Below, one piece after another: positions 1 through 6,971 of a stretch of 16,209 nt of DNA. The DNA is taken from contig DAOTTX010000365.1 of NCBI GenBank assembly GCA_034437515.1, forward strand, positions 1 through 16,209, read 5' to 3'. The DNA comes from DAOTTX01 sp034437515. GTDB lineage: Bacteria; Chloroflexota; Anaerolineae; Aggregatilineales; Phototrophicaceae. Each line of letters opens with the position of its first letter. Position 1 is the stretch's first letter. The position numbers were made by a program, and so were the translations under genes. The notes beneath the pieces were generated by a model, which was not told the origin of the DNA, ran no database searches, and saw nothing but the letters and a program-made list of their open reading frames with translations.

Positions 1-135
1 CCTCCCCGCAGACAGGGATAGCAACGCGATCACTAATATTTAGACGCTGCTTTGTTCGTGCATTCTGCGGCTTTGCAGGTGAAAGTCCCCCTTCAGCCCG
101 TCTACGGCGGCAAGGGGGATTTAGGGGGATCGGGG
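1..135 (+). repeat. MITE-like intergenic repeat, copy 1
   Basis: This stretch matches the reverse complement of 4567-4706 over its whole length, with only small gaps and roughly three-quarters identity by eye. The best-conserved blocks are the shared TTTGTTCGTGCAT near 51-63, GGTGAAAGT near 79-87, CGTCTACGG at 99-107 and AAGGGGGATTTAGGGGGAT at 112-130. An inner unit at 4-109 is bounded by near-inverted ends: CCCCGCAGAC at 4-13 and GTCTACGGCG at 100-109. CCCCCTT (87-93) can pair with AAGGGGG (112-118). No coding frame is conserved between the two copies. The copy may continue left of the window. It is probably one member of a dispersed non-coding family. Confidence 0.75.
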
Positions 136-198
136 CATAATAAGCTATACGTGGCTTCACCTGCCCCCTATGGGACGGGTATGGGACATAAGCGGGTT

Positions 199-231
199 AA
201 AATCCGTTTTCCGGCGAGACAATTGGATTTT
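199..231 (-). terminator. Inverted repeat downstream of the oxidase gene, possible weak terminator
   Basis: AAAATCC at 199-205 and GGATTTT at 225-231 are perfect 7-bp inverted arms around a 19-nt loop. The loop itself contains a small CCG/CGG pairing. It lies about 50 bp past the oxidase stop codon, and the minus-strand transcript would leave the stem through TTTTAA. The stem is AT-rich and no clear uridine run follows, so this is only a tentative end for the minus-strand operon. The rest of 136-283 shows nothing I can identify. Confidence 0.25.
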
Positions 232-283
232 GACCGCCGCCCGGTCGATCCGCTCGCCCGATACCCCTCTGTCATCGGCTCAC

Positions 284-1459
284 CTAGATTCGTATGTTCG
301 GCACAAAACTTGCATCGGTAATGGCGGGACGTGTGCTGGTGAATTCGCTCAGGTCGTGTTCGGTCGTGCCGTCGATGGCAAGTTCGCTCAAGATCTGTCC
401 TAACAGGCTGGCAAACTTATAGGCGTGCCCCGCCCCCACACAGGTGATGATCTGCGGACGCCCCGGCAGACAATCCAACAGGAAGTCACGGTCGGGCGGC
501 ATGGCGTAGAGGCAGGTCTTGGTGTAGAGCTTCGGCCCGACGAATTTTGGAATGTGCTTTTCGAGGAAGCGCGTCAACTTTTCTTCTCTGGCGAGGTTCG
601 GCTCGAAATCGCGTGTCTCTGTGGTGACCGTTTCCCCGCTGGCATCGATGGAGGCTTTGGTCGCCACTTCACCGTAGACGGGAAAGCCGTAATGACTGAA
701 GTCGTCCTTCCATTGGAAGACCGGGAAGCGCCCGATGGCAAACGCTTTCAGATGTGGCGTCCGGTAGTAGGTGACCTGCTCCTGCGTGACGGTCAGCGGG
801 AGATGAAAACCGACTTTCGCCAACAGATTTTGCGTCCATGCCCCCGCCGTGATGACCAGCCGATTACAGGTGAATGTGCCTTTTTCCGTCACGACGGTCA
901 CGCCGGTTTCGCCATCGGGGATGAGGTCGATGACCGGGTTTTCGTCGAGTACGGTCGCGCCATAGCCTTCAGCCAGGGTGATGTGGGCGGCATTCCCGCG
1001 TGAGGGGGCGGCGATACCCGTTTTTTGCTGGTAAAGCACAATAACTTCGTCATTGGGTTGGTATTGCGGGAACCGATGGCGTAGCTCATCCGCACCAAAA
1101 CGATCATAGGGGATGTCGGCGCGATCCATCGCCGCCGCGTAGTTTTCGATGTCCTGTGCATATGGGCTATCCGCATAGCCGATCTGTATACCGCCCGTTT
1201 CCGTGACGATTTTTACGTTACTCTCTTCCATCACCGTTTCCCAGGCGTGATAGGTGTAGGGGGTCAACCGGGCGTACTTTTCTTGATGATAAGCCAGCCG
1301 GATGATGCGCGAGTGATCCTGTGAGCCGCCGTTGTGGTGGAAAAGAGGAAACTGCTCGATGCCCAGCACATCCGACCCGGCCCGACGCGCCAACCAATAG
1401 AGTGCGCCACTGCCGATGCCACCACAGCCTAAAACGATGTAATCATAATGGGTTTGCAT
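284..1459 (-). CDS. Monomeric sarcosine oxidase-like FAD-dependent amine oxidase (MSOX/MTOX family)
   Basis: A 391-residue cytoplasmic flavoenzyme, the usual length of monomeric sarcosine oxidase. These enzymes oxidise N-methyl amino acids (sarcosine, N-methylproline, N-methyltryptophan) with O2 to give the demethylated amine, formaldehyde and H2O2. The Rossmann motif GCGGIG is at residues 11-16 and the acidic end of beta-2 is E35. The HSRIIRLAY segment carries R51 and R54. C316 in TKTCLYAMPPD fits the covalent-flavin cysteine (Cys315 in Bacillus MSOX). K268 fits the oxygen-activating lysine, and GHAYKF ends in K348 as in MSOX. The ATG at 1459 was chosen because the fold begins right after it and GGAAAG precedes it; longer reading would run into the oxygenase gene. 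It starts 11 bp after the Rieske stop, so the two are very probably co-transcribed. Family is secure; the substrate is inferred. Confidence 0.9.
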   Translation of the reverse strand: MQTHYDYIVLGCGGIGSGALYWLARRAGSDVLGIEQFPLFHHNGGSQDHSRIIRLAYHQEKYARLTPYTYHAWETVMEESNVKIVTETGGIQIGYADSPYAQDIENYAAAMDRADIPYDRFGADELRHRFPQYQPNDEVIVLYQQKTGIAAPSRGNAAHITLAEGYGATVLDENPVIDLIPDGETGVTVVTEKGTFTCNRLVITAGAWTQNLLAKVGFHLPLTVTQEQVTYYRTPHLKAFAIGRFPVFQWKDDFSHYGFPVYGEVATKASIDASGETVTTETRDFEPNLAREEKLTRFLEKHIPKFVGPKLYTKTCLYAMPPDRDFLLDCLPGRPQIITCVGAGHAYKFASLLGQILSELAIDGTTEHDLSEFTSTRPAITDASFVPNIRI

Positions 1460-1470
1460 CTGATCTTTCC

Positions 1471-2703
1471 TTAACTGCCTGCGTGCGAGAGTTGGATACG
1501 TTCGAGATACCAGTCGATGAAGCCGGTGACCGATGTTTCCGCCAACGGGGAAAGTGGCCCCGGTTGGTACGTGCGGGAGCGGATGCCGGCGTAATTGTTT
1601 TCGCAAAGTTCCCAGTCCTCTTCACTGGTGAGCTTCCAGACTTTGGCGACAATTTCCGCGTCGAAATCGGTGCCTTCCTGCGCATCTGCTCGCACCATAA
1701 ACGTCACGTCAATCTGAGTTTCGTCAACGCTGATCGGCAACAAACGGGTGGTCATGGCATAATCTGCGTTGGCATGACCCCAGAAGTTCGGCAAGCCGAC
1801 CAGACGCAAGCTGCCCACATCCGGCGTTGTTAGCGCACCCATGAGCGGTGCGGTGAGTTGGCCGTCCATGCTTTCCGTCAAGAAACCCGGCTTGAGCGGG
1901 TAACGTGACACACGGAACCACTCACCGTTCGGGAAGCTGACCTCTCGCGGGCATAAGCCCAGAGCGTCCCATTGGGCATACTTGCGCTGGAGCATAGCAT
2001 CAAACTCGACGTTCTCGCGGGAATCCCCCGGCAGGCCGAGGTCATAATTACTCAGCGTAAATTCTGGATGCGCGACCTGGCAGTGGTAGCACTCGCGGTT
2101 GTTTTCGATGATCGTCTTCCAATTAGCGTTCACACGATATTGATGCCGGGCGATGATCTGCGTGTTTTCCAGTTGGTGCGGGGCGAGTTGTGGCTCGATG
2201 GCGGCGCGTGCCGGTTCAAAATCCGGCGGGTCATCCGCCAATGACAGGAACAACAACCCGGCGACCTCACGCAGATGCGCCCCGTGCAGGCTGTACTGGT
2301 GTTTGTCGAAGTCCTCACCCATCAGCCGGGCATTGTTGAGGTTGCCATCTAACCCGTAGATCCAGTAATGATAGGGGCAGATCAGTGATTTGGTACAACC
2401 CCGTTCGTCTTTGAGCAGGCGTGAGCCACGATGACGACAGACGTTAAAATGTGCGCGAATCTCACCGGTCTTATCTCGAACGATGATGATGGACTCTGTG
2501 CCGACGGGGACGACGAAATAATCACCGGGGTTGGGGATTTCGCAGGTTTGCCCGATGAATAACCACTGCTGATAAAAAATGTGTTCAAGTTCTAAGGCGA
2601 GGATGTCAGGCGCAAGATAGAATTCACGCGGGAGCGTGAGGCCGCTGTGATAGTTTTCCGGTAGGCCGGTTGTTGTGTCACGATGTGATCTCTGTTGTAG
2701 CAT
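1471..2703 (-). CDS. Rieske [2Fe-2S] aromatic-ring-hydroxylating-type oxygenase, quaternary-amine monooxygenase clade (GbcA/CntA-like)
   Basis: A 410-residue oxygenase alpha subunit. The Rieske cluster motif C-x-H-x17-C-x2-H is at C89, H91, C109 and H112. The catalytic domain has ENNRECYHCQVAHP, giving non-heme iron ligands H207 and H212; D363 in EEDWEL is the likely third ligand. The residue linking Rieske and iron centres is E204, where most ring-hydroxylating dioxygenases have Asp; Glu is what I recall for carnitine monooxygenase CntA. The C-terminal stretch CENNYAGIRSRTYQPGPLSP and the ending FIDWYLERI are typical of glycine betaine, choline and carnitine monooxygenases. Such enzymes hydroxylate an N-methyl group, which leaves as formaldehyde. 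The ATG at 2703 follows AAGGAAAAG; upstream in-frame codons overlap the regulator gene and resemble no oxygenase. The reductase partner such enzymes need is not in the window. Betaine-type substrate is likely; the exact one cannot be read. Confidence 0.9.
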   Translation of the reverse strand: MLQQRSHRDTTTGLPENYHSGLTLPREFYLAPDILALELEHIFYQQWLFIGQTCEIPNPGDYFVVPVGTESIIIVRDKTGEIRAHFNVCRHRGSRLLKDERGCTKSLICPYHYWIYGLDGNLNNARLMGEDFDKHQYSLHGAHLREVAGLLFLSLADDPPDFEPARAAIEPQLAPHQLENTQIIARHQYRVNANWKTIIENNRECYHCQVAHPEFTLSNYDLGLPGDSRENVEFDAMLQRKYAQWDALGLCPREVSFPNGEWFRVSRYPLKPGFLTESMDGQLTAPLMGALTTPDVGSLRLVGLPNFWGHANADYAMTTRLLPISVDETQIDVTFMVRADAQEGTDFDAEIVAKVWKLTSEEDWELCENNYAGIRSRTYQPGPLSPLAETSVTGFIDWYLERIQLSHAGS

Positions 2704-2797
2704 GCATCTTTTCCTTACGTGTATTGCTGATGATCTCAGTGTAGAAAATCGGCAGTCCATAAGAAATGTGCGCGGCTCACAACATCGCGCCAACTGA

Positions 2798-2814
2798 TTG
2801 TGCATACGGCACAA
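2798..2814. promoter_or_regulatory. Palindromic candidate operator upstream of the Rieske gene
   Basis: TTGTGC-ATACG-GCACAA is a perfect 6-bp inverted repeat with a 5-nt spacer. It sits just past the 3' end of the regulator gene and about 95-110 bp upstream of the oxygenase start, inside the only sizeable gap between the two genes. The place and symmetry fit a binding site for a dimeric activator or repressor, with the adjacent PucR protein the obvious candidate. I cannot compare it with a known PucR consensus. A weaker TGTG/CACA pair lies beside it at 2767-2781. No convincing sigma-70 promoter is visible in this gap. Confidence 0.4.
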
Positions 2815-2819
2815 CGGCG

Positions 2820-4439
2820 CTATCGAGAACGCAGGCGGTGCGCTTTCAAGGCGGCGTAGAAGTTCAGGCAGGTCTCGGCGTCGTCTAATGAGCAACCGAC
2901 CGATTCTTCGATGCGGCGTAGGCGATGCGCGAGGGTGTTGCGATGGATGTTCAATCGTTGCGCGGTCAGGCCGACATTCTTGTCTTCGCCCAGGTAAACA
3001 AACAACGTGTGATAGAGGTCGTCGTCTCGCTCATGAAGCACGACGACCTGACGGAAGAACCAGTTCTGGTGCAGCAGTCGCTCCGGGATGTGTTTAAGCC
3101 ATAGGGACATCCCCAGCGCGTCGAAGCTGTGGACGCCGGAGTAAATCTCGCGCAGTTCCATGACTTCGAGGACTTCCATTGCGCTCTCAAAGCTCTGGCG
3201 GATCTCGCTCATCGTCGTCGCCGGGCTGCCCACCCCCAGCAATACGACCTGCGTCGGATGATCCAACAGTTCGAAGATCGCGTGTGCGGTGCTGGCTCCA
3301 GCGGGGGCGTGGTGGGTTTGCAGCACGATCACGATAACTTGTTCCCGTTGCACGACGAGTTTACGCCCGTTCATACTACTTTCGAGCCGTCGTTGCAGAC
3401 CATCGAGGTCGGCTGACTCACCGACCTGATCATGTGCTTTGAGTGCGATGACCTGATATTGCAGGTTCATTTGAAAGCCGCTGCGGTGCGCCAGTTCGAC
3501 CAATTCAGGATTTGTCGGGTCGGGATTTTCCAGTAAGTGGCTGAGTAAATCTCCGCGCAGGGCTTCCTCTTTCTGGCGTAGGGTGCGCTCTCGCAGCATG
3601 ATAAGCGCGGTCACGAGGGAGGCGGTCGCAATCGCACGGGTATCGAGTTCGTTCAGGCGGCGTTCACCGGCGATGATCCACACATACCCGGTGATCTGAT
3701 TGGCGACGATGATCGGCGCGACGATGCGCTCCATGTACATGCCGATTTCCGGCTTGGGTGCAACGTAGATCGGGCCGCGTTTTTCCAGCAAATGCTGGTA
3801 AATCCCCTGACGGATAAGCTCCCGCGACAACTCAGGGGATGTTTGCCCACGAGCGACACTACGCTCTCGCGCCAGGTCTACCCGACCAACCTGTGTGGTC
3901 GCCAACACCTCGAAAGCACGGTTTTCGATGGTGATTGACCGGTCGAGAAACTCGGCGATCACATCCGCGACCTCTTGAAGTGACCGCCCATCCAGCACCA
4001 GGTCCATCAGCATACGGTGGATGTCGTTGGAGCGTTGGTTGAGTGTGTGCTGCCGGTCGATGATCTGCCCCATCAGCTCACGGGTGACATCGACGAACGG
4101 CACCGATGAGGGCAGTTCAATCACCGGGAACGCGCAGCGATCCGCCGCCTGACGTAGGGCTACCGGGGTTTGCTGCATGTAATGTCCGACGGAGATCACC
4201 AGACCTGCCAGGTTTAACTCGTTGAGCCGTTCGATGTAGTGACGTTCAACAGTGGAGTCGTGTGGCAGGCTGTAACCGGTCGTGAGCATCAGTTCACCAC
4301 CCCGCGCCCATTGGAACGTCGGGTCAGGCAAATCAACAACATGAACATGGCGCACAGGGCGATCCGTCCCGGTGTGGCCTGCCACTAACACCGCGTCTGC
4401 GAACAGTGGCAGGCTCAGGATCGCCTGAATCGTGAGCAT
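2820..4439 (-). CDS. PucR-family transcriptional regulator
   Basis: A 539-residue cytoplasmic regulator of normal family length. Residues about 1-125 form the PucR N-terminal domain: MLTIQAILSLPLF, then a WARGGELMLTTGYSLP segment and a GLVISVGHYM strand. The middle (about 290-420) has the degenerate GGDEF-like character of the CdaR/PucR group. Residues about 480-539 are the C-terminal HTH_30 domain, with LTAQRLNIHRNTLAHRLRRIEE as DNA-binding helices followed by a FYAALKAHRL helix. PucR proteins usually activate or repress nearby catabolic genes for purines, amino acids and other nitrogen compounds in response to a ligand. The ATG at 4439 has a strong GGAGG about 9 nt upstream. It precedes the oxygenase and oxidase genes on the same strand, so it probably controls them, and operator-like repeats in its own promoter suggest autoregulation. 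The effector is unknown. Confidence 0.92.
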   Translation of the reverse strand: MLTIQAILSLPLFADAVLVAGHTGTDRPVRHVHVVDLPDPTFQWARGGELMLTTGYSLPHDSTVERHYIERLNELNLAGLVISVGHYMQQTPVALRQAADRCAFPVIELPSSVPFVDVTRELMGQIIDRQHTLNQRSNDIHRMLMDLVLDGRSLQEVADVIAEFLDRSITIENRAFEVLATTQVGRVDLARERSVARGQTSPELSRELIRQGIYQHLLEKRGPIYVAPKPEIGMYMERIVAPIIVANQITGYVWIIAGERRLNELDTRAIATASLVTALIMLRERTLRQKEEALRGDLLSHLLENPDPTNPELVELAHRSGFQMNLQYQVIALKAHDQVGESADLDGLQRRLESSMNGRKLVVQREQVIVIVLQTHHAPAGASTAHAIFELLDHPTQVVLLGVGSPATTMSEIRQSFESAMEVLEVMELREIYSGVHSFDALGMSLWLKHIPERLLHQNWFFRQVVVLHERDDDLYHTLFVYLGEDKNVGLTAQRLNIHRNTLAHRLRRIEESVGCSLDDAETCLNFYAALKAHRLRSR

Positions 4440-4456
4440 AAGATCACCCCTCCAGA

Positions 4457-4467
4457 ATAGGACTTAT
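4457..4467. promoter_or_regulatory. Second copy of the PucR-promoter operator motif
   Basis: ATAGGACTTAT differs at one base from ATAAGACTTAT at 4507-4517, the core of the palindrome upstream. The copies begin exactly 50 bp apart, close to five helical turns. This copy lies in the predicted leader just upstream of the Shine-Dalgarno sequence. Paired sites flanking a promoter start region often serve cooperative or looping repression; that role is inferred. Confidence 0.35.
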
Positions 4468-4503
4468 GGATCTGTGCATTCAAAAACACAGAGTCGTAGC
4501 ACG

Positions 4504-4531
4504 GAGATAAGACTTATCCCATACGTGTCAA
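4504..4531 (-). promoter_or_regulatory. Candidate sigma-70-type promoter of the regulator gene with embedded palindrome
   Basis: On the minus strand a consensus -35 box TTGACA (4531-4526) is followed after 16 nt by TATCTC (4509-4504), a poor -10. A perfect 13-bp palindrome GATAAG-N-CTTATC (4506-4518) overlaps the spacer and -10, the usual place for a repressor operator. The start codon lies about 65 bp downstream. The -35 match and the palindrome are direct readings; promoter activity and the identity of the bound protein are inferred. Confidence 0.4.
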
Positions 4532-4566
4532 GTTAAGCTGATGTGCTTCAATATGCAACTATTCTG

Positions 4567-4706
4567 ACCCCTATCCCCCTAAATCCCCCTTATCCCCGTA
4601 GACGGAGGAAGGGAGACTTTCACCTACAAGGTCGCGAAATGCACGAACAAAGTAGCATCCATCTAAGCATTAGCAGGCGTGTTACCCTCCCTGTCTACGG
4701 GGAGGG
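4567..4706 (-). repeat. MITE-like intergenic repeat, copy 2 (inverted relative to copy 1)
   Basis: This is the reverse-complement partner of 1-135. It is bounded by perfect 10-bp inverted ends, CCCCGTAGAC at 4594-4603 and GTCTACGGGG at 4693-4702, giving a unit of 109 bp. At the right edge CCCTCCC (4685-4691) can pair with GGGAGGG (4700-4706). It occupies most of the gap between the last binding-protein gene (ends 4776) and the regulator gene (starts 4439). No transposase or conserved reading frame is present. Small size, terminal inverted repeats and lack of coding capacity fit a MITE or a REP-like dispersed element. The remaining bases of the gap, 4707-4775, show nothing clear. Confidence 0.75.
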
Positions 4707-4775
4707 TGGGGTCCAAAAGCCTAAATTGACAGCTATAGGACAGCAAAATTAAGGGCATTCATTGCCATTCAGCCA

Positions 4776-6962
4776 TTACTCGAGTGCCGCCCGAACCTGT
4801 GCGGCGACTTCCGGTGAAACCCACTCCGACCAGTTCGCCTCGTTTTCCGCCAACCAGTTCAACGCGGCCTCATCCGGGGAAAGCCCCTCGTTTTCGATCT
4901 GAAGTAAGACCTGGCTGACTTCGGTGATGTCCATGTCAAAACGTTCTAAAAACTCAGCCACTTCCGGTGCGCGTTCGGGCAGTTCATGGCGCACCAGGAT
5001 GCGAACATCACTGGTCGGGTAAGCACAGCCTCGGTCGGTTTCCCAGCAGGCCGCGTTATGAGACGGTTCCTCAATCTGAATCAGATCATAGCGGGCGATG
5101 GGCCATGTCGGTGACCATAGATAGACCAGGATCGGGTCACCGTTTTCATAGGCGCTATCCAACGCAGAGAACAGATCGCCCGTCGATGCACTGGTGGTCA
5201 GCGCGTAGTTGTCGTCTAACTGGTAAGCCTTGAGCTTCTGACAGTTGATCTTGTAGGCAGTCCAGCCCGGCACACCGCCATAGAACTGACCGGTACGTGA
5301 TCTTTCCTCACCGGTAAACAGATGTGTGAAGGCGTCCAGATTGTCAATCGTGCTTAGTTCCGGGGCGTAAGGGGCGATGCCGCGTTCCGAGTCCCCTTCG
5401 ACTACGTATCGCGGGACGAACCAGCCCTGAACCGAGTCGCTGAAGTTCACACCCAGGTCGATGATCTGGTTATTGGCGATTGCGTCTTCGACGGTAAAGT
5501 CAAAGTTATAGCGCTCCATGATAATATCGACCTCGCCGCGTGTCAGCCGTTGGAAAGACGGCACGGTCGAACCGGGCACGGCACGAGTCGGGTAGCCATA
5601 GCCGCTCTCGATGATGAAACGTGCAACCGCATTATGGAACAACGCGCTGTTCCAGTTTAGATCAGCGAACACAATCGCCTCTCTATCCGCGTCGAACGAT
5701 AAATCGAGATAAGTATCAGCCGAACTCTGTGAGTCCGTCACGGTTTGGGGGCGCGTCCCGACGACTCGAGCGAAGTTTTGCTCGAACAGACGTCCCTGCA
5801 CCTGCTGGAAGTGCATATCAGCATCGATACGGTTGCCCTGTGCATCAAACTGGAGGTCACCAAGCAGCGTGGTGATGCTGTTGTCACGGGCATAGGCTGC
5901 CGCCTGTGCCGGGTCATCTGTGCCAGCCGCGTTAAAAGCACTGACGATAAATTCTACGGCGGCATAACCGGCAACCGAGAACGGTTCCGGGAAGCGGCCT
6001 TCGGTCGATGCGTAACGCTCCAACTGCGTATCGACCATCACGGCGGCGGGACTGGGTAGCACGGATGCGCGGTATAGCCCTTCCGCCTGGCACCCCAACT
6101 CGTCAACGACTTCGTAAGGGAGGGCGTCATCGGCTGCGAAAATCGTCCCTTGATAGTTGATGGCGTAGAGCGCGGAGAGTATCTGCCGAGTCTCGAACGG
6201 GTCGGTCGCCAAAAAGAGCGCCGCCGGGTTCTGGTCGAAGATCGCCGCTGCCGTGCTTGCAAAGTCTGTTTCCTCTTCATTGACCTGGACGGTATCGAGA
6301 ATCGCCTGGTCGAACCCACTCGCCGCCGATTCAAACTGATCTGCCAGAACAACCTGGCTCTCCGAGTCGCCATAGATCACGATCGCATCACTCAGGTTTT
6401 GTTCTTTCAAGACCGCCGCGATCTCCGAGGCCTGGGTGACGCTGGGGGCCGACAACCGGAAGAACAACGGCGCTTCGATGTTATGTGTCAGTGCGTTAGT
6501 CGATGCCGGGACGACGACCAGCGGATTTCGTGCGGCGCTGTCATCGAGATAAACCTGTTCAACCGCTGCCAGTTGGGGATCACTCGTCTCGGATACGATC
6601 ACCCCGTAAGATGATGTAGCCACCTCCTCCATCACTGTGCGGGCGGCGGCGAGTGCCTCGTCCGCGTCACCCTGATCGTTCAAAGTACGGATCTCGATGC
6701 GTTTGCCCAACAAACCGCCGGTTTCGTTGAGGGTCGCGGCTGCCAGCCGCGCACCCGCCGCCTGAGATTGTCCCTGTTCTGCGTGCGGGCCGGAAAGCGG
6801 CGCGACCACATAGATGATCGCTTCGCCTTCCAGCGCGACCGGCGGCGGCGCATCTGTGGCTGTCTCATCGACGGTGGATTGGTCATCACCGCCGCAAGCT
6901 GTTAGCATCAGCAAGGCGAACAGTAGCAGCGTTAAAGGGTATAACTGGAACTTCGTCATCAT
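4776..6962 (-). CDS. Two-domain lipoprotein: LivJ-type periplasmic-binding domain fused to OpuAC-type betaine-binding domain
   Basis: 728 residues, predicted to be exported and lipid-anchored: hydrophobic signal segment, then lipobox LTAC with C23, then an acidic linker. Residues about 46-410 are a branched-chain-amino-acid-type binding domain (Peripla_BP_6), seen in IIYVVAPLSGPHAEQGQ, LNETGGLLGKRIEI and VPASTNALT. Residues about 424-728 read as an OpuAC glycine betaine-type domain: DLNWNSALFHN, RGEVDIIMERYNFDF and GVPGWTAYKINC, with conserved tryptophans, then a hinge region with YLWSPTWPIARYDL. Normally each domain is a separate protein feeding its own ABC transporter. It starts 9 bp after the preceding gene, so it is the third gene of the binding-protein operon. 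No permease or ATPase accompanies it. A role as a surface capture or sensing protein for betaine-like and amino-acid-like ligands is inferred. Confidence 0.88.
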   Translation of the reverse strand: MMTKFQLYPLTLLLFALLMLTACGGDDQSTVDETATDAPPPVALEGEAIIYVVAPLSGPHAEQGQSQAAGARLAAATLNETGGLLGKRIEIRTLNDQGDADEALAAARTVMEEVATSSYGVIVSETSDPQLAAVEQVYLDDSAARNPLVVVPASTNALTHNIEAPLFFRLSAPSVTQASEIAAVLKEQNLSDAIVIYGDSESQVVLADQFESAASGFDQAILDTVQVNEEETDFASTAAAIFDQNPAALFLATDPFETRQILSALYAINYQGTIFAADDALPYEVVDELGCQAEGLYRASVLPSPAAVMVDTQLERYASTEGRFPEPFSVAGYAAVEFIVSAFNAAGTDDPAQAAAYARDNSITTLLGDLQFDAQGNRIDADMHFQQVQGRLFEQNFARVVGTRPQTVTDSQSSADTYLDLSFDADREAIVFADLNWNSALFHNAVARFIIESGYGYPTRAVPGSTVPSFQRLTRGEVDIIMERYNFDFTVEDAIANNQIIDLGVNFSDSVQGWFVPRYVVEGDSERGIAPYAPELSTIDNLDAFTHLFTGEERSRTGQFYGGVPGWTAYKINCQKLKAYQLDDNYALTTSASTGDLFSALDSAYENGDPILVYLWSPTWPIARYDLIQIEEPSHNAACWETDRGCAYPTSDVRILVRHELPERAPEVAEFLERFDMDITEVSQVLLQIENEGLSPDEAALNWLAENEANWSEWVSPEVAAQVRAALE

Positions 6963-6971
6963 TTTACGTCT

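Noticed and set aside
52..321. Small plus-strand open frame across the left repeat and the oxidase 3' end
   Set aside because: It lies within the non-coding repeat and overlaps a well-supported gene; the other repeat copy does not preserve it.
425..1003. Plus-strand open frame of 192 codons inside the oxidase gene
   Set aside because: The minus strand encodes a full oxidase with all key residues, so this is a shadow.
1..4706. Repeat pair as arms of an active invertible switch
   Set aside because: The copies have diverged too far for efficient homologous inversion, and no recombinase gene is present.
4543..4752. Small plus-strand open frame over repeat copy 2
   Set aside because: Low-complexity translation, no ribosome binding site, and no counterpart in copy 1.
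4754..4766. Hairpin GGCA-N5-TGCC after the LivJ-OpuAC gene as a terminator
   Set aside because: Only a 4-bp stem and a broken T-run; too weak to call.
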